Assembly: GCA_030706285.1 (NCBI GenBank)
Contig: JAUZOU010000237.1
Location: forward strand, 1 to 5,148
Direction of reading: 5' to 3'
Source: Bacteroidota bacterium
GTDB lineage: Bacteria; Bacteroidota; Bacteroidia; Bacteroidales; UBA1402
Length of the DNA stretch: 5,148 nucleotides
The notes beneath the pieces are model-generated. The model was given only the letters and a program-made list of their open reading frames with translations. It made no database searches and had not been told where the DNA came from. Made by a program: the position numbers and the translations under genes. Below are positions 1 to 5,148 of this stretch, piece by piece. Each line of letters opens with the position of its first letter. Within the stretch, counting starts at the first letter, position 1.

Positions 1-936
1 AGCTAACGGCAGCCAGAATTCAAAGAACCGGTACAACAAGGTCATGGCAGACGCCAATACGAGGGGATAGCCATATTGGCCGAGAATGTAGGTGACTGAC
101 ACTTCGATGGCTCCAAGACCACGCAGGAAAGGTGAAGCCATTAGTAACAGCACCATCGTGACGTAGCCGAACATGGCGGCCATCAGGGATGGTTCGCATC
201 CAAGGGCCAGCATGGCCACATACAAATGCAACACACCGATGATTTCTATGAGAACCGAAAAAAACAATCCGATCAGTACATTCTTCAGACGGATGTTCTG
301 ACTGATCACTTCGTCCAGTGAAATGGCCCATTCTGGTTTTAGTTGTCTGAGCAGCCTGTAGGCCCAGGTCCGTTTGATCAACGAGTACAGTAATATAGCA
401 AAGAGAAAGGTGAGTACGACCAATCCGATAAAGCCCCAGAACGCCGATTTTTGAACACTGTTCATGGCAACCGCATAACCGACGATGGGAATAGCCACCA
501 CCACCACCGAGGCCATACTGACAAAGCCGTATAACGTAGAAGCCAGGTGTATCTGCGATTTGGTCGCACCTTCGTTCTCGACTTCTTTGGTAAAGAAGAC
601 CAGGGAAGAGAATCCACCGGCCGGGAGAAACACACTTAAGACATTTCGTTTCAGGTAAAGCTTGATGGTGCTGCTGAACGACACCTTTTTGCCGACCGAT
701 TTGAATGTTTCGATATAAATCAACCCCATCAACAGGACATAACAGACGGTCAAGACCAACCCCAGCAGCACATACCATGGATTACATTCGGTCAGTTGCT
801 CTCTGATTTTAACCATCTCAAGATGCTCGTGGCTAATAAAGAAAGCGCACATGCCGACCATGAAAAGAGCCAGCAGTGACTGTAAGAAAAACTTATTGTA
901 TAACCATTTGGGCACTATCCGTTTAATTCCTGGCAT
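1..936 (-). CDS. MprF / LPG_synthase_TM (flippase-like) integral membrane protein, C-terminus cut by the window edge
   Basis: An uninterrupted frame of 312 codons runs from ATG at 936 to the left edge, so the 3' end is missing. An in-frame TGA 18 nt upstream of the ATG makes it the only possible start. The protein is very hydrophobic, with about eight membrane segments (roughly residues 16-34, 54-74, 98-115, 136-156, 166-185, 220-246, 250-268 and 290-312). Family-like segments are RNVLSVFLPAGGFSS (97-111), SPFLRGLGAIE (268-278, at the place of the PGG-G-FE motif of MprF) and LLYRFFEFWLPLA (300-312, comparable to LLYRFAYYFVP in staphylococcal MprF). The family includes the flippase half of phosphatidylglycerol lysyltransferase, which moves aminoacylated phosphatidylglycerol across the inner membrane, and stand-alone proteins of about 330 residues. 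Whether a DUF2156 aminoacyl-transferase domain follows lies outside the window. The family call is fairly sure. The substrate is not. Confidence 0.82.
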   Translation of the reverse strand, partial: MPGIKRIVPKWLYNKFFLQSLLALFMVGMCAFFISHEHLEMVKIREQLTECNPWYVLLGLVLTVCYVLLMGLIYIETFKSVGKKVSFSSTIKLYLKRNVLSVFLPAGGFSSLVFFTKEVENEGATKSQIHLASTLYGFVSMASVVVVAIPIVGYAVAMNSVQKSAFWGFIGLVVLTFLFAILLYSLIKRTWAYRLLRQLKPEWAISLDEVISQNIRLKNVLIGLFFSVLIEIIGVLHLYVAMLALGCEPSLMAAMFGYVTMVLLLMASPFLRGLGAIEVSVTYILGQYGYPLVLASAMTLLYRFFEFWLPLA

Positions 937-1089
937 GGTTTGTCTGTTAGATCATTAAAGGGTAAAGTTAAGTAGAAAGGACGCTATACGCATTACAATT
1001 TAGGAAAAATAACATCTGCGAAGATGATTATGTTCGATTATCCGTGCCTTCGTAACAGATGAGACTGGATTTAATTTTATGTTTGCTTT
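937..1089. other. Intergenic leader of the membrane protein gene, no gene seen
   Basis: This AT-rich stretch lies between the membrane-protein start and the inserted element. No frame is open for a convincing gene. A short hairpin (CATCT 1013-1017, loop GCGA, AGATG 1022-1026) is followed on the minus strand by a T-rich run, resembling a weak terminator or leader structure. I find no full TAnnTTTG element on the minus strand. The nearest are one-mismatch forms such as TAACTTTA, without an upstream TTTG at the right spacing. The promoter of the membrane-protein gene is therefore unresolved and could lie here or in the adjacent element. Confidence 0.3.
1082..1089 (+). repeat. Left 8-bp target-site duplication (TTTGCTTT)
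   Basis: TTTGCTTT here is repeated exactly in the same orientation at 1460-1467. The two copies directly abut the outer ends of the terminal inverted repeats, as expected for a duplication made by transposase-mediated insertion. Confidence 0.65.
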
Positions 1090-1114
1090 GGATCAAATTG
1101 AAAACTTGTGGACT
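1090..1114 (+). repeat. Left terminal inverted repeat of the MITE-like element
   Basis: It begins GGATCAAATTGAAAACT and matches the reverse complement of 1435-1459 at 22 of 25 positions. The mismatches are at 1091, 1107 and 1113. Weaker similarity continues inward: GATCA and AATAGnAGC blocks occur at nearly equal distances from both ends. Confidence 0.7.
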
Positions 1115-1238
1115 AAGCGTTCATCTCGATCAGCAGAAAGTTTAAGATTCTCAATAGTAGCTATAGGGAAGGTGTCGATCGGGCGGTTACTTTAAGTCGC
1201 CGTTCCGCTAGCCCGAATACGCTACTTGCTCCGATTCG

Positions 1239-1347
1239 AAAAACTAAAAACCGGGTATCGTTCGGCTGAATTTTCGAGGCGTCGCTTCGCTCCTCGGAAG
1301 ACGAAAATTCCGGGCGCCTCACTCACCCCGGTTTTCTAAACGTTTTT
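1239..1347. repeat. Nested inverted repeats in the core of the element
   Basis: AAAAAC (1239-1244) pairs with GTTTTT (1342-1347). AAAACCGGG (1247-1255) pairs with CCCGGTTTT (1327-1335). GAATTTTCG (1268-1276) pairs with CGAAAATTC (1302-1310), and CGAGG (1275-1279) may instead pair with CCTCG (1292-1296) near the tip. T-rich runs follow the stem on both strands, so transcripts from either side could fold it and it might act as a crude bidirectional terminator. Confidence 0.6.
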
Positions 1348-1434
1348 CTTCATAGTCGCCGCAGCCTGCCCGTGCCCGCTTCACTACCGGCTTCTATTCA
1401 TAAGCCGACTAATCAGTTGATCCTTTTCGAGGGA

Positions 1435-1459
1435 ACTCCACGAGTTTTCAATTTGATTC
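1435..1459 (-). repeat. Right terminal inverted repeat of the MITE-like element
   Basis: Read on the minus strand from 1459 it begins GAATCAAATTGAAAACT and mirrors the left repeat (22/25). It ends directly against the right TTTGCTTT copy. Confidence 0.7.
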
Positions 1460-1467
1460 TTTGCTTT
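1460..1467 (+). repeat. Right 8-bp target-site duplication (TTTGCTTT)
   Basis: This is an exact copy of 1082-1089 in the same orientation, abutting the right terminal inverted repeat. Confidence 0.65.
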
Positions 1468-1536
1468 CCGCAACGATTCAACACTGTTTATAAAAAGGAC
1501 AGGATTGACAGGTTTATTAATAAAATGGTTCAATAC

Positions 1537-1550
1537 CCCAATCCTTTGGG
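1537..1550 (-). terminator. Possible weak terminator hairpin downstream of the acyl-CoA ligase gene
   Basis: On the minus strand CCCAA, loop AGGA, TTGGG forms a 5-bp stem starting 17 nt after the ligase stop codon. No T run follows directly. The sequence only becomes T/A-rich some 12 nt later. It is weak, and listed because no better terminator is visible before the inserted element. Confidence 0.25.
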
Positions 1551-1566
1551 CTTGCTATGGGTTTGT

Positions 1567-3345
1567 TCATTTTTCGCCCAGTTTGTCGGCAAACAACCCA
1601 TCGATTTGCTCTTTGTACTTTTCCTTGATCACTTTACGCTTTACCTTAAGGGTAGGAGTCAGAATGCCGTTCTGAACAGACCATTCGTCGGCGATCAATG
1701 TGTAATTTTTAATCTGTTCGTAATGCGCAAATAACGGATTGAACTTCTTCAGTTCCCGGTTATAAATAGCCAGCACCTGAGGATTGTTTGTCAGTTGCTC
1801 ATCAGCTGAAAGAGCAATCTCATGGCGTTTGCAGAAATCCTTCAGATAGGTCATATCGGGATTGATCAAGGCTGCGGCATATTTCTGATTTTCACCCAGC
1901 ACAACCATGTTTTCGATAAAGGGCGATTTACAAAACTGTTCTTCGATCAGGAATGGGTTGATGTATTTTCCGAACGAGGTTTTGAAAATGTGTTTCAAGC
2001 GTCCGGTAATGATCAGCAATCCTTCCGGTGTCAGCTTCCCGGTGTCACCGGTATGAAACCAGCCATCCTTGTCGATTACTTCGGCTGTCTGTTCAGGATC
2101 TTTGTAGTAGCCCAACATGACATTCGGACCCCGGCAGATGATTTCATCATTTTCGGCAATCTTAATTTCGACACCTGGTAAAGCCGGCCCGACGGTACCT
2201 GCAACCCGTTTGCCTTTTCCACGCTGGCTGACGGCGATGACGGGAGACGTTTCACTCAAGCCGTATCCTTCGAAAATCGGCATGCCGATCGCATTGAAAA
2301 AAGCTGCCTGATGTTTCTGAATGGCAGCGCCTCCGGATACGACGATGTCGAAGTGCCCGCCGATGGCTTCACGCCATTTACTGTAGATGAGCCGGTCGGC
2401 CAGTTTGAATTTCAGCTTGTACCAGGCTGAATTATCATCCAGTTTATAGTGCTTGGCCAGATTGAAAGCCCAGTAGTAAAGGCTTTTCTTGAAGCCTTTC
2501 TGTTTTTTCCCGGCCAGATACAGCTTGTCATACATCTTTTCCAGCACCCTTGGAACACAAGTCATCATAGTCGGATGAACCTCCTTGATGTTCTCTGCAA
2601 TCGTACCCAAATTTTCGGCATACCAGATGGTAAAACCTAGGTAATGATAGACATAGATGATGATGCGTTCGTAGGCATGGCATAAGGGGAGGAAACTTAA
2701 TCCGACTTTGCTCCAGGAAGAAGGAATGACATACAGGCTATCCAACTGGCTGCAAATGTTGTTGTGAGAGAGCATGACGCCTTTAGGTAATCCTGTCGTG
2801 CCCGAGGTATAGATCATGGTGGCCACATCTTCCGGTTTGACGGCATCCTTGAGCTTTTTCAGGGTTTCAGGAGCCTGGTTTTCTTCACCCAGTTTGTAGA
2901 AGTCACTTAGCAGGATGGCTTTTTCGGCTTTTTCCAAGCAGATGATTTCTTTAAAGTGAGGCACTTTTTCCAAGATGGGTTCCAGCCTTCTGACCAATTC
3001 TTTACTGTCCACAAACAAATAGGCGATTTCTGCATGGTTTAGGATGTGCACGTAATCGGCATCGCTGATGGTCGGATAGATGGGAACACTGACAGCTCCC
3101 ATCTGCATGATACCCATGTCAAAAAAATTCCATTCAGGCCGGTTCGCACTGATGACACCAATTTTATCACCCGGTTTGATGCCTTTGGCTAGGAAGGCAT
3201 AACTAACGGTGTTTGCTTTATCTATATATTCCTGAAGGGTGTATTTAACCCATTTGTGGTTGACCTTTCCGGCCAGTACATAATTCTGGTCAGGATATTT
3301 CTCCTTGTATTGATCCAGCAGATCAAAAATGCGTGTAACTCTCAT
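1567..3345 (-). CDS. Long-chain fatty acid-CoA ligase (AMP-forming, ANL superfamily)
   Basis: This 592-residue, full-length cytoplasmic enzyme should convert a fatty acid, ATP and CoA to acyl-CoA, AMP and pyrophosphate (EC 6.2.1.3), through an acyl-adenylate. Visible motifs: the phosphate-binding loop YTSGTTGLPKG (179-189), LPLCHAYER (219-227), VSGGAAI (336-342), the adenine-binding EGYGLSET (359-366), DGWFHTGD with ribose-binding Asp434 (427-434), the hinge region ITGRLKHIFKTSFGKY (446-461) and the C-terminal LTPTLKVKRK (562-571), where Lys567 is the likely catalytic lysine. The layout is that of the FAA1/ACSL-like group (COG1022) rather than E. coli FadD, so no symbol is given. Position 452 is His where I expect Asp or Glu. 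The start MRVTRIFDLL is the first ATG downstream of a Bacteroidota-type promoter, and no Shine-Dalgarno sequence is seen. It lies 109 nt downstream of the DUF3127 gene and is probably transcribed independently for fatty-acid activation or scavenging. Confidence 0.93.
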   Translation of the reverse strand: MRVTRIFDLLDQYKEKYPDQNYVLAGKVNHKWVKYTLQEYIDKANTVSYAFLAKGIKPGDKIGVISANRPEWNFFDMGIMQMGAVSVPIYPTISDADYVHILNHAEIAYLFVDSKELVRRLEPILEKVPHFKEIICLEKAEKAILLSDFYKLGEENQAPETLKKLKDAVKPEDVATMIYTSGTTGLPKGVMLSHNNICSQLDSLYVIPSSWSKVGLSFLPLCHAYERIIIYVYHYLGFTIWYAENLGTIAENIKEVHPTMMTCVPRVLEKMYDKLYLAGKKQKGFKKSLYYWAFNLAKHYKLDDNSAWYKLKFKLADRLIYSKWREAIGGHFDIVVSGGAAIQKHQAAFFNAIGMPIFEGYGLSETSPVIAVSQRGKGKRVAGTVGPALPGVEIKIAENDEIICRGPNVMLGYYKDPEQTAEVIDKDGWFHTGDTGKLTPEGLLIITGRLKHIFKTSFGKYINPFLIEEQFCKSPFIENMVVLGENQKYAAALINPDMTYLKDFCKRHEIALSADEQLTNNPQVLAIYNRELKKFNPLFAHYEQIKNYTLIADEWSVQNGILTPTLKVKRKVIKEKYKEQIDGLFADKLGEK

Positions 3346-3389
3346 TGTAACAAATTTCTGATTGTGGTGAAAATGAATTCACTAAACAA

Positions 3390-3421
3390 CAAATGTACTG
3401 TTAAAAATTAAAATGTACAAT
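3390..3421 (-). promoter_or_regulatory. Bacteroidota-type promoter of the acyl-CoA ligase gene, with paired 8-bp direct repeats
   Basis: On the minus strand TACATTTG (3397-3390) matches the -7 consensus TAnnTTTG exactly. ATTG (3421-3418), 20 nt upstream, is close to the -33 TTTG. Transcription would start near 3384, leaving about a 40-nt leader before the ATG at 3345. The octamer AAATGTAC occurs twice on the plus strand (3391-3398 and 3411-3418), exactly 20 bp apart, spanning the spacer and most of the -7 element. This could be an operator or a coincidence. Confidence 0.6.
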
Positions 3422-3454
3422 TAAGCAGGGTACAAGAAAGTAAACCGGAAACCC

Positions 3455-3829
3455 TTAGAATGGCAGGTCATCTTTTTCGCCACCCGCCAAAAAATCGGGG
3501 GCAGGGGTTCCGAATTCACCAGCCTGTGCGTTCTGACCGGCCGTTTCCAAACCGGCATTTTCGCCTTGATTTTTGTCAACTCGCCAAGCTTTGACGTCTG
3601 TATAATATCTTCCGTTAAACTCCCTGCTTTCAACATCAAAGAAAACATTGACCACATCTCCTTCTTTAAGGGCATATTGGTCAATCTTATCTCCCCATAG
3701 GTTGAAGCAAACAGTTTTTGGGTATTGGTCGCCGTATTCGAGTAGGTATTCCTGCTTTTTCCAGGTGCCGTTTTTACCTTGACCACTTTGTAAAGGAAGT
3801 AGTTTTGTGATTTTTCCGGATTGTTCCAT
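3455..3829 (-). CDS. DUF3127 protein with an SSB-like acidic C-terminal tip
   Basis: This 124-residue protein matches the Bacteroidota DUF3127 family, remembered by its LPLQSGQGKNGTWKKQE, CFNLWGDKID and FDVESREFNGRYYTDVKAW segments (residues 11-27, 41-50, 65-82). The conserved part spans about 1-84 and is likely a small beta-rich, OB-like fold. A polar, glycine- and alanine-rich linker (85-115) follows, then a tip ending EKDDLPF. That arrangement (folded domain, flexible linker, acidic tip ending in Pro-Phe) parallels bacterial single-stranded DNA-binding protein, whose tip recruits replication and repair proteins. Nucleic-acid binding is inferred, not shown. I place the start at 3829 (MEQSGKI). 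The in-frame ATG at 3862 would add 11 non-conserved residues and begins inside the upstream terminator hairpin. The gene starts only 22 nt after that stem and has no recognisable promoter of its own. Confidence 0.85.
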   Translation of the reverse strand: MEQSGKITKLLPLQSGQGKNGTWKKQEYLLEYGDQYPKTVCFNLWGDKIDQYALKEGDVVNVFFDVESREFNGRYYTDVKAWRVDKNQGENAGLETAGQNAQAGEFGTPAPDFLAGGEKDDLPF

Positions 3830-3845
3830 AGTTGTCTGTTGGTTT

Positions 3846-3880
3846 AAAAAGCTGGCGTACAAATGAGGTTTGTACGCCAG
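3846..3880 (-). terminator. Strong intrinsic terminator after the glucosaminidase gene
   Basis: A perfect 12-bp stem, CTGGCGTACAAA (3852-3863) with TTTGTACGCCAG (3869-3880), encloses a 5-nt loop. Read on the minus strand it is followed by CTTTTTAAA, the expected T run. It begins 28 nt after the glucosaminidase stop codon. A T-rich run on the other side (from 3881) could allow weak function on the plus strand as well. Confidence 0.88.
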
Positions 3881-3908
3881 TGTTTTATTCTGTTTCTATT
3901 ATTGATAA

Positions 3909-5042
3909 TTAATGAGCTACTGTCGAGTCTGGTGTATTGGCCGTCTGGTGCATAGCTCTCCAGAAAGCGGACATCTTTTCCGGATTTCTGAGCTTGATGC
4001 GTTGACCAGCTTTGACCGGTGTTCCTGGTTTCATATCGTTCATGTCGTACAATGCCTTGAGTTGCAGGGCATATTTTTGGGCGATGTCGCGCATGGTTTC
4101 TCCGGCAACAACCGTATGAAGAGGATTTTCACCTTCCCACCAAGTCGATTTTTTGTCCAGATAGACAGTTTCTCCCGGAACCAGCTTGTAATCGTCTTCG
4201 ACATCATTGTATTTGCGGATGCTGCGCGCACTCAGACCAAATTCATCTCCGAGGGAAGCGAACGTATCGCCATATTTTGCCTTGATGCAAGGTATCAGCC
4301 CAACGTAGCCGATCACATGTGTCGAGAGCGGATTGATGGATGAGCCGGATGAGGTGGGTTGCATGGCGTTATAGTCTTTGGCGTTCCGGATAATGTCGCT
4401 GGTGAAATCCACGGAATCGACAACAAGGCCATTTACTTTCACGGTTCTGGTTTTGCGCGGTTTCCTGATTTTCCCTTCCTTCGCGACTTTTTCTGCCCGT
4501 TTTTCAGCTCTGGTTTCCCGTTTGCTGCCGATGTTTTTAACGTAATCATTCAGATCATAGGTTTCGATGACTTTGATCAGCTTGTCTGCGTATTGTCTGT
4601 CGGTGGCATACCCGGCTTTCTGAAGGCCTCTGGCCCATCCGGTATAATCGGTCAAGTCCAGCAGGAACAGTCCACGGTATCTGGCACTGTTAACCAGGAA
4701 CATAGAGTGATCTTCGTAGGAATCGGCCACTTTGTCGTATTTACGGAAACAAGAGTTGACCCCGTCATCAAAAAAGGTGACCGATTCTCCTTTCCAGGTG
4801 TTGTGGCATTTGATGCCGAAATGATTGTTTGAGGCAACAGCCATCTCACTTTTACCGGCGCCTGATTCAATCAATCCCTGAGCCAGCGTGATGCTGGCAG
4901 GAATTTTATGTCGCCGTTGTTGATCCTGGGCTAAGGGTGCATATTTGGCAATGTATTCATCATAGGGTTTGAGTCGATTCTGAGCAACAAGTCCAACTGC
5001 ATTGATGGTGAGAAAAAGACCAAGCAAAAACCGTAAATTCAT
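3909..5042 (-). CDS. Secreted GH73 glucosaminidase with two C-terminal LysM repeats
   Basis: This 377-residue peptidoglycan hydrolase should cleave N-acetylglucosaminyl bonds in the cell wall after export to the periplasm. MNLRFLLGLFLTINAVGLVA is a signal peptide with probable cleavage after Ala20. The glucosaminidase domain (about 30-165) contains PASITLAQGLIESGAGKSE with probable catalytic Glu59, SNNHFGIKC (71-79), the FRKYDKVADSYEDHSMFL region (99-116) and ARYRG (120-124). A Lys/Arg-rich linker (172-202) follows, then LysM repeats at about 253-297 (KYGDTFASLGDEFGLS) and 308-352 (HTVVAGETMRDIAQKYAL), which bind peptidoglycan glycan chains. Members are often annotated as hemagglutinin or mannosyl-glycoprotein endo-beta-N-acetylglucosaminidase. 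I chose the start at 5042 because it begins the signal peptide. The earlier ATG at 5102 adds 20 unconserved residues and lies at about the predicted transcription start. The gene has its own promoter and a strong terminator, so it is probably monocistronic. Confidence 0.92.
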   Translation of the reverse strand: MNLRFLLGLFLTINAVGLVAQNRLKPYDEYIAKYAPLAQDQQRRHKIPASITLAQGLIESGAGKSEMAVASNNHFGIKCHNTWKGESVTFFDDGVNSCFRKYDKVADSYEDHSMFLVNSARYRGLFLLDLTDYTGWARGLQKAGYATDRQYADKLIKVIETYDLNDYVKNIGSKRETRAEKRAEKVAKEGKIRKPRKTRTVKVNGLVVDSVDFTSDIIRNAKDYNAMQPTSSGSSINPLSTHVIGYVGLIPCIKAKYGDTFASLGDEFGLSARSIRKYNDVEDDYKLVPGETVYLDKKSTWWEGENPLHTVVAGETMRDIAQKYALQLKALYDMNDMKPGTPVKAGQRIKLRNPEKMSAFWRAMHQTANTPDSTVAH

Positions 5043-5070
5043 TTGTTTGACGTTATTTTGTTTACTTTTG
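5042..5070 (+). promoter_or_regulatory. Putative Bacteroidota-type promoter for the divergent right-edge gene
   Basis: TACTTTTG (5063-5070) matches the -7 consensus TAnnTTTG exactly. TTTG (5042-5045) lies 17 nt upstream, slightly closer than the usual 19-21. Transcription would start near 5075, leaving about 13 nt before the ATG at 5088. The promoter lies in the 5' leader of the opposing glucosaminidase gene. Confidence 0.45.
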
Positions 5071-5087
5071 CTATAAATTGAGAAAAC

Positions 5088-5148
5088 ATGGTTGAAAAGC
5101 AAATAAACGCAAAGATACTATTTTGCTCGTTGGATGAACTGTCTGAAG
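5088..5148 (+). CDS. Start of a divergent gene, possibly cytidine deaminase (3' end cut by the window edge)
   Basis: An open frame runs from ATG at 5088 to the edge, giving only 20 residues plus one base: MVEKQINAKI then LFCSLDELSE. The pattern of a short beta-strand followed by a polar 'xxDELSE' turn resembles the N-terminus of Bacteroidales cytidine deaminases, which salvage cytidine and deoxycytidine to uridine forms. The zinc-binding motifs would lie beyond the window. Support for a real gene is the exact -7 promoter element just upstream, a GAGA purine run 4 nt before the ATG, and the absence of stops. The product name rests on memory of family N-termini and is weak. The frame is short enough that a chance opening is possible. 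Confidence 0.45.
   Translation, partial: MVEKQINAKILFCSLDELSE
5110..5139 (-). promoter_or_regulatory. Putative Bacteroidota-type promoter of the glucosaminidase gene
   Basis: On the minus strand TATCTTTG (5117-5110) matches TAnnTTTG exactly. The -33 element is poor: GTTC at 5139-5136, 18 nt upstream, is the best candidate. Transcription would start near 5104, giving a leader of about 60 nt before the ATG at 5042. The -7 element lies inside the first codons of the divergent plus-strand frame. Confidence 0.5.

Larger units (their letters stand above)
1090..1459. mobile_element. 370-bp MITE-like non-autonomous insertion element
   Basis: Seen directly: 25-bp terminal inverted repeats (1090-1114 and 1435-1459, 22/25 matching, including a 15-bp perfect block ATCAAATTGAAAACT) are flanked without a gap by identical 8-bp direct repeats. 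The interior has no convincing reading frame on either strand and holds nested inverted repeats (1247-1255 with 1327-1335, and 1268-1276 with 1302-1310). It looks more GC-rich than the flanks. Known: short, gene-less elements with terminal inverted repeats and target duplications are MITEs, mobilised in trans by a related transposase. Inferred: the insertion landed in the gap 107 bp downstream of the acyl-CoA ligase stop and 153 bp upstream of the membrane-protein start. The 8-bp duplication fits several IS families (for example ISL3, IS256, IS1595). I cannot assign one. A structured RNA is the main alternative but would not explain the direct repeats. Confidence 0.65.

Noticed and set aside
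20..778. A 252-codon minus-strand open frame inside the membrane-protein gene
   Set aside because: It is rich in Cys, His, Arg and Gly with no family resemblance. The overlapping frame starting at 936 reads as a clean multi-pass membrane protein and explains the region.
1195..1361. AGTCGCCG direct repeats as the target duplication of a smaller 151-bp element
   Set aside because: The sequences just inside these repeats are not inverted copies of each other, whereas TTTGCTTT at 1082 and 1460 abuts genuine inverted ends.
1090..1459. A structured regulatory RNA or riboswitch as the explanation of the intergenic palindromes
   Set aside because: I recognise no riboswitch consensus, and the abutting 8-bp direct repeats are better explained by insertion.
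1372..1734. A 120-codon plus-strand open frame spanning the element end and the ligase 3' end
   Set aside because: It starts inside the inserted element and runs antisense to the conserved C-terminus of the ligase, with no recognisable domain.
3421..3786. A 121-codon minus-strand frame overlapping the DUF3127 gene
   Set aside because: The other frame encodes conserved DUF3127 segments. This one is a low-similarity shadow.
3827..3862. Longer DUF3127 start at 3862
   Set aside because: The start codon lies within the terminator stem-loop and the extra 11 residues match nothing in the family.
5040..5102. Longer glucosaminidase start at 5102
   Set aside because: It would bury the signal peptide behind 20 polar residues and begin at about the predicted transcription start.

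Overview
The window looks like a core-chromosome stretch of a Bacteroidales bacterium, perhaps from the Parabacteroides/Porphyromonadaceae side. The genus is a guess. The evidence is a DUF3127 protein (a family I know mainly from Bacteroidota), a long-chain acyl-CoA synthetase with the Bacteroidales-like 'KTSFGKYINP' segment, start codons without Shine-Dalgarno sequences, and several matches to the Bacteroidota -7 promoter element TAnnTTTG.

Layout, right to left along the minus strand. A secreted GH73 glucosaminidase with two C-terminal LysM repeats (3909-5042) ends in a strong intrinsic terminator (3846-3880). A small DUF3127 protein with an SSB-like acidic tail (3455-3829) follows. Next comes an AMP-forming long-chain fatty acid-CoA ligase (1567-3345) with its own Bacteroidota-type promoter. 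A 630-bp intergenic region (937-1566) follows, and then the first 312 codons of an MprF/LPG_synthase_TM-type integral membrane protein (936-1), which runs off the left edge. At the right edge a divergent plus-strand gene begins at 5088. Only 20 residues are visible, and they resemble the start of Bacteroidales cytidine deaminases.

The most notable item is in the intergenic region. Positions 1090-1459 form a 370-bp non-coding element with 25-bp terminal inverted repeats (22/25 matching) and a perfect 8-bp direct repeat, TTTGCTTT, abutting both ends. This is the signature of a transposed MITE-like non-autonomous element. Its interior is GC-richer than its surroundings and has nested inverted repeats, and the inverted arms seem to extend in diverged form to roughly 90 bp per side.

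The genes share a loose cell-envelope and lipid theme: wall hydrolysis, fatty-acid activation, and phospholipid modification or flipping. The terminator, separate promoters and 630-bp gap argue against one simple operon. I see no defence system, CRISPR array, tRNA or rRNA gene.
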